Source of the DNA: JAIVHA01 sp965367295 | Lineage (GTDB): Bacteria; Pseudomonadota; Gammaproteobacteria; DSM-19610 | Assembly (NCBI GenBank): GCA_965367295.1 | Contig: CBDUHN010000006.1 | Location: forward strand, 45,037-109,036 | Length of the DNA stretch: 64,000 nucleotides | Direction of reading: 5' to 3' | Shown: one piece after another, positions 15,909 to 24,706 of the stretch | How the letters are laid out: every line of letters begins with the position of its first letter | Numbering within the stretch: position 1 is the stretch's first letter | Translations under genes and position numbers: made by a program | Notes under the pieces: generated by a model | What the model was told of the DNA's origin: nothing | The model's input: only the letters and a program-made list of their open reading frames with translations | The model's database searches: none

Positions 15909-18455
15909 ATGAAGTTTTCCATTCCCAAGCGCAAATCCAAGACAAAAACCTCCACGGCCGCGACCCCGCCGGTACGCGGTGGCGTGAGTCTGAAGGGCGT
16001 GGCAGTCAGTGTATTCCTGGTGACTATGCTGCTGATGCTGATTCCACCGGCGACGGTGTACTGGTTCGGTATCCTGTCCCTGCACCAGAGTGATCAGCGC
16101 GAGGCGCGGGTGGCGGCGGAGCATTTTGCCGATCGCGTGAAAGGCTGGGTGGCCGATCAGGAGCGTACTGCGGAACTGGTGGCCAAGGACGCGACGCTGG
16201 CGCGTCTGCTGGAAGCGGGTGACCGCGCGACCTGGGTCGGCAAGGAGGCCGAGCTGGCGTTGTTGTTCCCCAATTCGGTACGCGTACGGCTGATCGAGCC
16301 GGGCGTGCAGGAAGTGGATATGACGGCCTCCCCACCCCTGAGCTATGCCGCCATCGATATGCTGCGCCAGGCGGAAACCAAAGAGCTGCCGCCGCCGATG
16401 GAAGTCCATCTGTTCAGCACACCGCAGCAGCATATCAACCTGGTGCGCCGGGTGCTGGACCAGTCCGGCCGGCGTATCGTTGGCCACCTGATGGTGAGTT
16501 TTGCCTTGCCGCAGTTGCAGCAGGTGCTGGCGGGCCCCGCCGTGCACGGCTACGTGGAACTGCAGCAGCGTGGTGGTGAGGGTGTGCCGCTGGTGCTGGC
16601 CAAGCGCGGTGAGGTGGAGCGTAAGCAGGGCCAGGAGACGGCCCTGGTGAATATTCCCGGCAGTCGCTGGACGCTGGCGTTCTGGCCCGGGGATACAGCG
16701 GGCGGCGCGGCACGGGAAATGGGGTTCATCGGCCTGGCTACCGTGGGCATCGCCGCTGGCGGCCTGGCCCTGTTGCTGTTCCTGAGTTTCCGGCGCCTGT
16801 CCCGGGCACTCAAGGCCGACCAGGTTTCCCTGATTACCCTGGTGAAGGATATGCGCGATGGTCGTGCGCAGCCAAGCTACCGCGTCCAGTTGCGGGAGCT
16901 GCAGGATGCGGTGGGTATCATGGCGCGCACCGCCAGTGCCGGTGCCGCTGCGGTGGCCCGTCCAGCCGCCCCGGCCCGGGCGGCGGTGCCGCCGGTCACA
17001 GCCGAGCCCGTTGCAGCGGATGAGCCTGAACTGCTGTTTGACCATGATACCCTGGATATCTCCCAGATCAGCGTCGATGACATTAGTGTCGATCCGTCCA
17101 TTTTCCGCGCCTATGACATTCGTGGCCTGGTCTCCAGCTCACTAACACCTGACGTGGTCTACGAAATCGGCCGTGCCATCGGCAGTGAAGCCTATGAGCG
17201 CGGTCAGCAGACCGTGGTGGTGGCCCGCGATGGCCGCTTGTCGGGGCCGGAGCTGACCGATGCACTGATTCGCGGGCTGGTGGCGACGGGTCGGGATGTG
17301 AAGGACATTGGCCAGGTGCCGACGCCGGTGTTGTATTTCGCCGCACAGTACCTGGATACCCTGTCCGGTGTGATGGTGACCGGCAGCCACAATCCACCGG
17401 AATACAATGGCCTCAAGATCGTGCTGGCCGGCGAGACGTTGGCCAATCATGCCATCCAGGATTTACGACGCCGCATACAGGATGGCGATCTGCTCAGCGG
17501 CGAGGGGTCAGTGGAGCAGATCGATGTGTTGCCCGACTACATCGAGCGTATCCGGGCGGACGTCATTCTGCCGCGCCCGATGAAGGTGGTGGTGGACTGC
17601 GGTAACGGCGTGGCCGGTGAGGCGGCGCCCCGGTTGCTGAAGGCGTTGGGCTGCGAGGTGGTCGAGTTGTATTGCGAAGTGGATGGTCGTTTTCCCAACC
17701 ATCATCCCGACCCCAGCAAGATTGAAAACCTCGGTGCGTTGATTCAGGCCGTGGGTGATCAGGGCGCCGATATCGGCCTGGCCTTTGACGGGGACGGGGA
17801 TCGTATCGGCGTGGTGGCCTCCGGCGGCGAGGTGGTCTGGCCGGATCGCCTGATGATGCTCTACAGCATGGACATCCTGAACCGGAATCCAGGTGGCCTG
17901 ATCATCTACGACGTGAAGTGTTCCCGCAACCTGGCCAAGATCATCCGTGATTTTGGTGGTGATCCGCTCATGGCGCAGACTGGACACTCGCTCATCAAGG
18001 CCAAGATGCGCGAGACAGGCGCATTGCTGGCGGGTGAGATGAGCGGTCATATCTTCTTCCAGGAACGCTGGTACGGTTTCGACGATGCGCTGTATTCCGC
18101 TGCGCGACTACTGGAAATCCTGGCCAACGACCATCGCAGCTCCAGTAATGTGTTCGCCATGTTGCCGGACAGCATGAATACCCCGGAACTCAATGTGCCC
18201 ATGCAGGAAGGCGAGCCCCATGTTTTCATGGACCGCCTGCTGGCCAGTGCCCATTTCGAGAATGCCCATGTGCATACCATTGACGGCATGCGTGTGGAGT
18301 TTGCCGATGGCTGGGGATTGGTGCGTGCCTCCAACACCACACCGGTACTGGTGCTGCGTTTCGAGGCCGATGATGAAACCGCACTGCAGCGGATTCAGGA
18401 GGAGTTCCGGCGCGTGATGCTGCAGGTGGAGCCGGAGCTGGAACTGCCGTTCTAG
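15909..18455 (+). CDS. algC: phosphomannomutase/phosphoglucomutase with membrane sensor-like N-terminus (AlgC)
   Basis: An 848-residue protein with two parts. Residues 1-390 hold a basic N-terminus, a membrane helix (about 28-56), an extracytoplasmic region of roughly 215 residues, a second helix (about 271-292), a HAMP-like stretch and an Ala/Pro linker. Residues 394-848 are a full phosphohexomutase: catalytic Ser493 in TGSHNPPEYNG, metal loop DGDGDR at 627-632, and GEMSGH for sugar recognition. The enzyme interconverts mannose or glucose 6- and 1-phosphates for exopolysaccharide and LPS precursors. The classical AlgC is about 463 residues, so this form anchors it to the inner membrane. Its place in dut-algC-argB order supports the AlgC name. 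Confidence 0.92.
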   Translation: MKFSIPKRKSKTKTSTAATPPVRGGVSLKGVAVSVFLVTMLLMLIPPATVYWFGILSLHQSDQREARVAAEHFADRVKGWVADQERTAELVAKDATLARLLEAGDRATWVGKEAELALLFPNSVRVRLIEPGVQEVDMTASPPLSYAAIDMLRQAETKELPPPMEVHLFSTPQQHINLVRRVLDQSGRRIVGHLMVSFALPQLQQVLAGPAVHGYVELQQRGGEGVPLVLAKRGEVERKQGQETALVNIPGSRWTLAFWPGDTAGGAAREMGFIGLATVGIAAGGLALLLFLSFRRLSRALKADQVSLITLVKDMRDGRAQPSYRVQLRELQDAVGIMARTASAGAAAVARPAAPARAAVPPVTAEPVAADEPELLFDHDTLDISQISVDDISVDPSIFRAYDIRGLVSSSLTPDVVYEIGRAIGSEAYERGQQTVVVARDGRLSGPELTDALIRGLVATGRDVKDIGQVPTPVLYFAAQYLDTLSGVMVTGSHNPPEYNGLKIVLAGETLANHAIQDLRRRIQDGDLLSGEGSVEQIDVLPDYIERIRADVILPRPMKVVVDCGNGVAGEAAPRLLKALGCEVVELYCEVDGRFPNHHPDPSKIENLGALIQAVGDQGADIGLAFDGDGDRIGVVASGGEVVWPDRLMMLYSMDILNRNPGGLIIYDVKCSRNLAKIIRDFGGDPLMAQTGHSLIKAKMRETGALLAGEMSGHIFFQERWYGFDDALYSAARLLEILANDHRSSSNVFAMLPDSMNTPELNVPMQEGEPHVFMDRLLASAHFENAHVHTIDGMRVEFADGWGLVRASNTTPVLVLRFEADDETALQRIQEEFRRVMLQVEPELELPF

Positions 18456-18494
18456 GGCATTCAAACACCCCCTCTATCATGGTCGTACCCTTCC

Positions 18495-18560
18495 CAGGTG
18501 CGAATTTATTCGCATTACCACCGTTCATACTGCGTGGCATTGTGAATAAATTCGCACCTG
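18495..18560. repeat. paired inverted palindrome unit (REPIN-like)
   Basis: A 17-base arm CAGGTGCGAATTTATTC (18495-18511) returns as its perfect reverse complement at 18544-18560, separated by 32 bases. Each arm contains the GCGAAT-ATTCGC core shared with six other intergenic sites in the window. It lies between algC and argB. Confidence 0.85.
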
Positions 18561-18641
18561 CGGCCCGCCATACCCCCTAGTGCCCCTTTGCGGGAACCGG
18601 GGCTTGCAGGTAGTCTAGGCGCATTCTGAATCAGCCCCTGG

Positions 18642-19541
18642 ATGCCCATGAGCCTTACCAACAACCAAGCCATGAATGTCGCCCATGTTCTTACCGAGGC
18701 GATGCCCTATATTCGTCGCTTCAGTGACAAGACCGTGGTGGTGAAGTACGGCGGCAACGCCATGGTGGACGAAAAGCTGAAGGAAGGCTTTGCCCGCGAT
18801 ATCGTGCTCATGAAACTGGTGGGCATCAATCCCGTTATCGTCCATGGCGGTGGGCCGCAGATCGGTCAACTGCTGGAAAAGATCGGTAAGAAATCGGAAT
18901 TTGTCGAGGGCATGCGGGTTACTGACAGCGAGACCATGGATGTGGTGGAGATGGTACTCGGTGGCCTGGTGAACAAGGAGATCGTCAGCCTGATCAACAG
19001 CCATGGTGGCCGCGCGGTGGGGCTCACCGGTAAGGATGGCGGGTTGATTCATGCCCGCAAGTTGAAGATTTCCCGCAAATCACCGGAGATGCAGGCACCG
19101 GAAATCATCGATATCGGGCATGTGGGCGAAGTGGCCAGTATCGATGCATCGGTGGTGGATATGCTGGTGCACAGCGATTTCATTCCGGTCATCGCCCCCA
19201 TCGGCGTGGGTGATGATGGCCATTCCTACAACATCAATGCCGATCTGGTGGCCGGACGCATGGCCGAGGTGCTGGGTGCCGAAAAACTGATCCTGCTGAC
19301 CAACACCAAGGGCCTGCTCGATAAGGAAGGCAAGCTGCTTACCGGGCTGACGGCGATGCAGGTCAATGATCTGATCGAGGATGGCACCATTCATGGCGGG
19401 ATGCTGCCCAAGATCGGCTGCGCACTGTCAGCGGTGCAGTCCGGGGTGCGGGCCGCCCATATCATCGATGGACGGGTGGAGCATGCGGTACTGGTGGAAC
19501 TGTTCACCGACGAGGGTATTGGCACCCTGATTCGAGGTTGA
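18642..19541 (+). CDS. argB: acetylglutamate kinase
   Basis: A 299-residue kinase that phosphorylates N-acetylglutamate in the second step of arginine synthesis. Motifs include VVKYGGNAM, VHGGGPQIG, GLTGKDGGLI and NINADLVAG. The N-terminal helix ending in EAMPYIRRFSDK is typical of arginine-inhibited hexameric forms, so feedback control by arginine is likely. A start at the second ATG (18648, MSLTNNQ) is equally possible; neither has a clear Shine-Dalgarno sequence. The gene follows algC, as in Pseudomonas, and is separated from it by a REPIN-like repeat. Confidence 0.96.
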   Translation: MPMSLTNNQAMNVAHVLTEAMPYIRRFSDKTVVVKYGGNAMVDEKLKEGFARDIVLMKLVGINPVIVHGGGPQIGQLLEKIGKKSEFVEGMRVTDSETMDVVEMVLGGLVNKEIVSLINSHGGRAVGLTGKDGGLIHARKLKISRKSPEMQAPEIIDIGHVGEVASIDASVVDMLVHSDFIPVIAPIGVGDDGHSYNINADLVAGRMAEVLGAEKLILLTNTKGLLDKEGKLLTGLTAMQVNDLIEDGTIHGGMLPKIGCALSAVQSGVRAAHIIDGRVEHAVLVELFTDEGIGTLIRG

Positions 19542-19566
19542 ACGGACCCCCTGCCATACGTGGAGC

Positions 19567-20244
19567 CTAGCCGCCGTTCTGGGCTTCCAGCTTGCGTCGC
19601 TGTTCTTCCTTCAGGCGCATGAGTTCACGGAAGCGCTGAATGTCCGTTTCGAACTTGGTACGGATATCCTGCTGCTCCTGCTCCTTTTGCCGGATGTATT
19701 CCTCGTTATCCTGGATCTGCAACCGGGAGGACTGGATTTTCTGGTGCAGCCGCTCGGGAACAGGTTTGCCGCTACGCTCCAGAGTGGCGGCTTCTGCCGT
19801 CAGTTCCACCAGCCGCGTGCGCAGGGTTTCGATACGGCCATGGGTGACGCGGATGATGGCGTCGATGGCGCCCACTTTGCCATTACGGGTCATCACCATT
19901 TCGTCTTCATTGGAGAAGGTATCGAGCAGGATGCGGTCTTTTTCCTCCTGTACGCGCAGGCGCTCCGCCTCTTCGGCCTGCAGTCGCGCCTGGCGCCGTT
20001 GTTCGGCAATCTCTTCCGGAGTTTTCGCGCGCTCCTTGATATCCACGGTGACGCCCTGTTCATTCAGGGTCTTGCGTTCCTGTTTGGCGTATTGTGGCGG
20101 GATGCGGTCGCCGTACTGGACATGGCCGTTTTCGTCGACCCACTTGTACATCTTGCCCTGTGAAATACCGGGCAGCAGGCTGCTGCCCAGTACCGTGGCA
20201 ATCAGCAGGCATCGGGTGATGGTTTTACGTTGCGACGACTTCAT
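19567..20244 (-). CDS. DUF4124 domain protein with coiled coil
   Basis: A 225-residue exported protein. A signal peptide (about 1-30) is followed by the DUF4124 motif MYKWVDENGHVQYGDRIPP at 32-50. Charged, Glu/Arg/Gln-rich sequence with strong coiled-coil character then runs over about 70-115 and 130-220. DUF4124 is common in periplasmic proteins of gammaproteobacteria and has no assigned activity. The gene is convergent with argB and divergent from the TSUP permease gene. Function is unknown. Confidence 0.8.
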   Translation of the reverse strand: MKSSQRKTITRCLLIATVLGSSLLPGISQGKMYKWVDENGHVQYGDRIPPQYAKQERKTLNEQGVTVDIKERAKTPEEIAEQRRQARLQAEEAERLRVQEEKDRILLDTFSNEDEMVMTRNGKVGAIDAIIRVTHGRIETLRTRLVELTAEAATLERSGKPVPERLHQKIQSSRLQIQDNEEYIRQKEQEQQDIRTKFETDIQRFRELMRLKEEQRRKLEAQNGG

Positions 20245-20315
20245 GATGTCTACTTCCCTTATCCTGGATGAGCGATGGATTGCGTATTGTTCATTGTAAC
20301 GCGAGCCGGAACCGG

Positions 20316-21071
20316 ATGGAGCTGATCGAACAATTACTGCTGTTCGCTATTTCGCTGGTGGCGAATATCTTTTCGGCGTTTGCCGGCGGCGGTGCCGGGC
20401 TGATTCAGCTGCCGGCGTTGATTTTTCTGGGTCTGCCCTTCGCCATAGCACTGGCAACGCACAAGGTGGCCAGTGTCGCTCTGGGTATCGGCGCCACCCT
20501 GCGCCACTTGAGAGAAGAGCCGCTGGAACGGGGCTTTGCGCTGTTTCTGCTGGCCACCGGCCTGCCGGGCGTGCTGTTGGGTGCACACATCATTATCCGG
20601 GTGCCGGACCGGCCGGCGGAAATCGCTCTGGGGGTGCTGACGGCGGGGCTGGGCCTGTATTCGGTTTTCAAGCCGGGGCTGGGGCAGGTGGCCGCGCGCC
20701 TGCACCGGGATCGCCGGGGCTACCTGACGGGAGGGCTGGTGGTGTTCCTGGTGGGTGTGCTGAATGGTTCGCTGACCTCGGGCACGGGCCTGTTTGTGAC
20801 CCTCTGGCTGGTGCGCTGGTTCGGGCTCGATTACCGCCGCGCAGTGGCTTACACGCTGATCCTGGTGGGTCTGTTCTGGAACGGGGTCGGGGCACTGGCG
20901 CTCGGGATACTCGGTGAAATCCGCTGGAGCTGGTTGCCGGCCCTGTTGCTGGGCTCGCTGCTGGGCGGCTATCTCGGGGCCCACCTGGCGATCGTCAAGG
21001 GCAATCGATGGATCAAGCGGGTGTATGAGGTGATTACGCTGGTGGTGGGAGTGAAGTTGATGCTGGGATAG
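20316..21071 (+). CDS. sulfite exporter TauE/SafE (TSUP) family permease
   Basis: A 251-residue membrane protein of about eight hydrophobic segments. It has the two TSUP half-repeats: AISLVANIFSAFAGGGAGLI near the N-terminus and VGVLNGSLTSGTGLFVTLW in the second half. The family exports or imports sulfite, sulfoacetate and other small anions; the substrate here is not known. The start MELIEQLLL is preferred because family similarity begins there, though the frame is open from 20268. It is convergent with pyrE. Confidence 0.85.
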   Translation: MELIEQLLLFAISLVANIFSAFAGGGAGLIQLPALIFLGLPFAIALATHKVASVALGIGATLRHLREEPLERGFALFLLATGLPGVLLGAHIIIRVPDRPAEIALGVLTAGLGLYSVFKPGLGQVAARLHRDRRGYLTGGLVVFLVGVLNGSLTSGTGLFVTLWLVRWFGLDYRRAVAYTLILVGLFWNGVGALALGILGEIRWSWLPALLLGSLLGGYLGAHLAIVKGNRWIKRVYEVITLVVGVKLMLG

Positions 21072-21105
21072 CGCTTGTCCGGCCGGTGGATGCCCGCAAT
21101 CCCCT

Positions 21106-21126
21106 GTCCGAATACATTCGGAACCT
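21106..21126. repeat. diverged copy of the dispersed palindrome
   Basis: The palindrome CCGAATACATTCGG (21108-21121), flanked by CTGT and CCTAC, resembles the repeat family but has degraded arms. It lies between the convergent TSUP and pyrE genes. Confidence 0.55.
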
Positions 21127-21223
21127 ACCGGTGTCGCGGCTCAGCCACACGCATGCCTGAACGCTTGCAGGTCCGGTTTTTCGTGGGCAACGCTGGTTCA
21201 CGCATGGTACTCAGGCCAGCCGC

Positions 21224-21865
21224 TCAGACCCCGTATTGTGCCCGGTAGGCCTTGATCCTGGTCAGCGTCCCGGCACTGTCTGCCTTGCTCTCCAGGTGCA
21301 TCTGCAGGTCGGCCAGGGTGACGATACTGACCACCGGCATACCGAGATCCTGTTCCACCTCCTGGATGGCGGAGCGTTCCCCTTTCCCACGCTCCTGGCG
21401 GTCGAGGGAAATGACCACCCCCGCCGGGGTGGCATCGGCGGCGGTGATGATCTCCACCGATTCGCGAATTGCGGTGCCGGCGGTGATGACGTCGTCGACG
21501 ATCAGCACACGGCCGGTGAGTGGCGCGCCCACCAGGTTGCCGCCCTCGCCGTGGGCCTTGGCTTCCTTGCGGTTGAAGCAGTACGGCAGATCGCGGCCAT
21601 GATGGTCGGCCAGGGCAATACTGGCGGTGGTGGCCAGAGGAATGCCCTTGTAGGCGGGGCCGAACAGTACGTCGAACTCGATCCCTGCATCGACGATGGC
21701 CTGCGCGTAGAAGCGCCCCAGGCGGGCCAGATGACTACCGGTATTGAACAGGCCGGCATTGAAGAAATAGGGGCTGATGCGCCCGGATTTCAGCGTGAAC
21801 TCACCGAAACGCAATACACCGACTTCGATGGCGAATTCGAGAAAGGCCTGTTTGTAGTCTTGCAT
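21224..21865 (-). CDS. pyrE: orotate phosphoribosyltransferase
   Basis: A 213-residue enzyme that joins orotate and PRPP to give OMP in pyrimidine synthesis. The start MQDYKQAFLEFAIEVG fits homologues. The motif FTLKSGRISPYFFNAG and the PRPP loop VLIVDDVITAGTAI are intact. The open frame extends 59 codons upstream, but into the divergent exonuclease gene. It is head to head with the exonuclease III homologue, 67 bases apart, an arrangement like pyrE-crc in Pseudomonas. Confidence 0.97.
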   Translation of the reverse strand: MQDYKQAFLEFAIEVGVLRFGEFTLKSGRISPYFFNAGLFNTGSHLARLGRFYAQAIVDAGIEFDVLFGPAYKGIPLATTASIALADHHGRDLPYCFNRKEAKAHGEGGNLVGAPLTGRVLIVDDVITAGTAIRESVEIITAADATPAGVVISLDRQERGKGERSAIQEVEQDLGMPVVSIVTLADLQMHLESKADSAGTLTRIKAYRAQYGV

Positions 21866-21932
21866 GGGATCAACTGCCTGCGGGAAGGGAAACGCCGTGT
21901 ATGATACACGCTTCGTTCCGAGCGGAGAAAGC

Positions 21933-22706
21933 ATGCGTATCATCACCGCCAACCTCAACGGCATCCGTTCCGCCGCCAGCAAGGGTTTCTTTCCCTGGAT
22001 GGTGCGGCAAAAGGCCGATGTCATCTGCATCCAGGAAACCAAGGCACAGACCCACCAGCTGGAGGCGGCGGTGTTTCACCCGCGCGGCTATCACGCCTAT
22101 TTCCACGATGCCGAGAAGAAAGGCTACAGTGGCGTGGCGATCTACTGCCGGCGTAAACCGGACCAGGTGATCAGTGGTCTCGGCTGGCCGGATGTGGATG
22201 CCGAGGGGCGTTACCTGGAGGTGCGTTTTGGCTCGCTGAGTGTGGTGTCGCTGTATATGCACTCCGGCTCCTCCAGTGAGGAGCGTCAGCAGGTGAAGTT
22301 TTCCATGCTGGAACGCTTCATGCCCTATCTGCGAAGCCTGCGCCGCAAACGGCGTGAATACATCATCTGTGGTGACTGGAATATCGCCCACAAGGAAATC
22401 GATCTGAAAAACTGGCGTGGAAATCGTAAAAACTCGGGCTTTCTGCCGGAAGAGCGCGCCTGGATGGAGGAGCTGTTTACCGATGCCGGCTATGTGGATT
22501 GCTTCCGGCGGGTAGACCCGCGCCCCGATCAGTACACCTGGTGGTCCAATCGTGGTCAGGCCTGGGCGAAGAATGTTGGCTGGCGCATCGATTACCAGGT
22601 GGCCACGCCGCGTATCGGTGCGCTGGTCACAGCCGCGCGCATCTACAAGGACAAGCGCTTTTCCGATCACGCGCCGTTGATCATGGATTACGACTACCCG
22701 CTGTGA
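21933..22706 (+). CDS. exonuclease III family endonuclease (Crc homologue with intact active site)
   Basis: A 257-residue protein of the exonuclease III/AP endonuclease family. Predicted catalytic residues are all kept: Asn in TANLNGIRSA, Glu in CIQETKAQ, Tyr in SLYMHSG, Asp and Asn in CGDWNIAH, Asp in GWRIDYQ and the Asp-His pair in SDHAPL. In Pseudomonas the gene beside pyrE is Crc, a relative that lost these residues and acts with Hfq in catabolite repression. Shared features with Crc include RRKRREYI and KNWR. This copy is probably an active repair nuclease. GGAG precedes the start by five bases. Confidence 0.92.
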   Translation: MRIITANLNGIRSAASKGFFPWMVRQKADVICIQETKAQTHQLEAAVFHPRGYHAYFHDAEKKGYSGVAIYCRRKPDQVISGLGWPDVDAEGRYLEVRFGSLSVVSLYMHSGSSSEERQQVKFSMLERFMPYLRSLRRKRREYIICGDWNIAHKEIDLKNWRGNRKNSGFLPEERAWMEELFTDAGYVDCFRRVDPRPDQYTWWSNRGQAWAKNVGWRIDYQVATPRIGALVTAARIYKDKRFSDHAPLIMDYDYPL

Positions 22707-22734
22707 TGACCGCACCAGACAACAGGCCTCACCC

Positions 22735-23967
22735 ATGGTAAAGCCAGGCGCCCGGGCGATAGTGCGTGCCGTAGTGTCCTGGCGCATGCTGGTGGCGCTG
22801 CTGATGGGGTTTTCCTCGGGGTTGCCCTTGCTGCTCACCGGCTCGGTACTACAAGCATGGATGACGCGCGAAGGCGTTGATCTGGGCACCATCGGCCTGT
22901 TCGCGCTGGTCGGCCTGCCTTATACGCTGAAATTCCTGTGGGCGCCGCTGGTGGACCGGTTTACCCCGGTCCTGCTGGGCCGGCGGCGCGGCTGGCTGCT
23001 GATCGTGCAGTTGTTGCTGATGGCCTCCATTGCATTGCTGGGGTTCACCCAGCCATCGGTAGCTCCCGGCATGGTGGCGCTGGCCGCGGTGCTGGTGACG
23101 TTTTTCTCAGCCAGCCAGGATATTGTCATCGATGCCTATCGCCGCGAGGCGCTGCCCGATGACGAACTCGGGCTTGGCGCGGCGCTGTATGTGAATGGGT
23201 ATCGCATCGGCATGCTGCTGGCCTCCGGCGGCGGCCTGATCCTGGCCGACCTGGTGGCGTTTTCGACGGTGTACCTGTTGATGGCCGCGTTTATGCTGGT
23301 GGGCATTGGCACTACCTTGCTGGCGCCGGAGCCGGAAACTCCCGCCGGCGTGCCGGTCACCCTCTATGCCGCCGTGGTGAATCCCTTCGTGGAGTATTTT
23401 CAGCGTGCCGGTGCGTGGTGGATCCTGCTGTTTATTCTGCTCTATAAGGTTGGCGATATCATGGCCAGCAACATGACCACGCCACTGTATCTCGATCTGG
23501 GTTTCAGCATGACCGAGATCGGTGCCGTGGTGAAACTGTTCGGGTTCTGGGCCACCATCGCCGGCGGGTTGCTGGGTGGCACACTGATCCTGCGGCTGGG
23601 TATCTACCATGCCCTGTGGAGTTTCGGCATTCTGCAGGGATTATCGACGGCGGGCTTTGCGCTACTGGCACTGGCGGGACATCATCTCAGTGGGCTGGCT
23701 GCAGTGGTGGCCTTTGAAAATCTCACCGCAGGCATGGGCACGGCAGCCTTCGTGGGCTTTATGGCCAGCCTGACGGACAAGCGCTTTACCGCTACCCAGT
23801 ACGCGTTGCTCACCAGCCTGATGGGGATTCCGCGCGTAATCGTATCGGCGCCGACCGGTTACATGGCGGACCACATGGGCTGGGTGGCGTTCTTCAGCTT
23901 CTGTGCCCTGATTGCGTTGCCGGGCCTGTTCATGTTGTTGCGGTTTCGCAGCTGGCTGGAGCGTTAG
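22735..23967 (+). CDS. ampG: AmpG-like muropeptide transporter (MFS)
   Basis: A 410-residue major-facilitator permease with about twelve membrane helices. The N-terminal half carries the AmpG-type pattern MGFSSGLPLLLTGSVLQAWM and GLPYTLKFLWAPLVDRF. AmpG imports anhydromuropeptides for cell-wall recycling. At 410 residues it is shorter than E. coli AmpG (491) and resembles the twelve-helix versions. It starts 28 bases after the exonuclease gene and is followed at 3 bases by the TauE-like gene, so the three may be co-transcribed. Exact substrate is inferred from family. Confidence 0.85.
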   Translation: MVKPGARAIVRAVVSWRMLVALLMGFSSGLPLLLTGSVLQAWMTREGVDLGTIGLFALVGLPYTLKFLWAPLVDRFTPVLLGRRRGWLLIVQLLLMASIALLGFTQPSVAPGMVALAAVLVTFFSASQDIVIDAYRREALPDDELGLGAALYVNGYRIGMLLASGGGLILADLVAFSTVYLLMAAFMLVGIGTTLLAPEPETPAGVPVTLYAAVVNPFVEYFQRAGAWWILLFILLYKVGDIMASNMTTPLYLDLGFSMTEIGAVVKLFGFWATIAGGLLGGTLILRLGIYHALWSFGILQGLSTAGFALLALAGHHLSGLAAVVAFENLTAGMGTAAFVGFMASLTDKRFTATQYALLTSLMGIPRVIVSAPTGYMADHMGWVAFFSFCALIALPGLFMLLRFRSWLER

Positions 23968-23970
23968 GCC

Positions 23971-24654
23971 ATGCCGATTGATGTCTCTTATCTTTCCGCG
24001 TTTCTGGTGGGGCTGCTGGGCGGCGTGCACTGCGTGGGCATGTGCGGTGGCATTGTCGGTGCACTGGCGCTGGGCATGCCCGAGGCGGCGCGTAATTCAT
24101 CGCGTATGCTGCCTTACCTGCTGGCCTACAACCTGGCGCGCATCACCAGTTATACCCTGGCCGGTGGGCTGATGGGGGGCGTGGGGTATCTGGCTGCGCA
24201 CTGGAGTGGATTGCGTCATGCGCAGCTGGGTCTGCAGGTGGTTGCGGCGCTGTTCATGATTGCACTGGGCCTGTACCTTGCCGGCTGGTGGCGGGGACTG
24301 AGTCGACTGGAGCAACTCGGTGGTCATCTATGGCAACGGATCGAGCCTTTTGGCCGGCGCTATCTGCCGGTGCGTACGCCCGGTCAGGCCTTTGTACTGG
24401 GATTGTTGTGGGGGTGGCTACCCTGTGGGCTGGTGTATAGCGTGCTGGTCTGGTCCATTAGTCGTGGCGATGCGTTCCAGGGCGGACTATTGATGCTCAG
24501 TTTCGGGCTGGGAACGCTGCCGACACTGCTGCTGATGGGCGTGGCTGCCGCACGCCTGAGCGACCTGGTGCGCCATGTGTGGGTGCGCCGCGTGGCGGGT
24601 GTATTGGTGATGCTGTTCGGGGTCTTGACGCTGTTGCGCGGTATGGGGGGATGA
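23971..24654 (+). CDS. TauE/SafE-like, DsbD-type transmembrane protein
   Basis: A 227-residue membrane protein with about six helices. It contains two conserved cysteine-bearing motifs, HCVGMCGGIVGAL near the N-terminus and WGWLPCGLVYS in the middle. These mark the branch related to the DsbD transmembrane domain and often found near cytochrome oxidase assembly genes. Possible roles are electron transfer across the membrane or metal or sulfite handling; neither can be settled here. No cco genes are nearby. A perfect palindrome follows its stop. Confidence 0.8.
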   Translation: MPIDVSYLSAFLVGLLGGVHCVGMCGGIVGALALGMPEAARNSSRMLPYLLAYNLARITSYTLAGGLMGGVGYLAAHWSGLRHAQLGLQVVAALFMIALGLYLAGWWRGLSRLEQLGGHLWQRIEPFGRRYLPVRTPGQAFVLGLLWGWLPCGLVYSVLVWSISRGDAFQGGLLMLSFGLGTLPTLLLMGVAAARLSDLVRHVWVRRVAGVLVMLFGVLTLLRGMGG

Positions 24655-24661
24655 GGTGCTG

Positions 24662-24693
24662 CCTGTAGGCCCGAATATATTCGGGCCTACAGG
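24662..24693. repeat. perfect 32-base palindrome of the dispersed family
   Basis: The half CCTGTAGGCCCGAATA is followed directly by its exact reverse complement. It is the most regular member of the family, lying between two convergent genes, where it could also act as a bidirectional transcription stop. Confidence 0.85.
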
Positions 24694-24706
24694 GGGTGCT
24701 GGCCTG

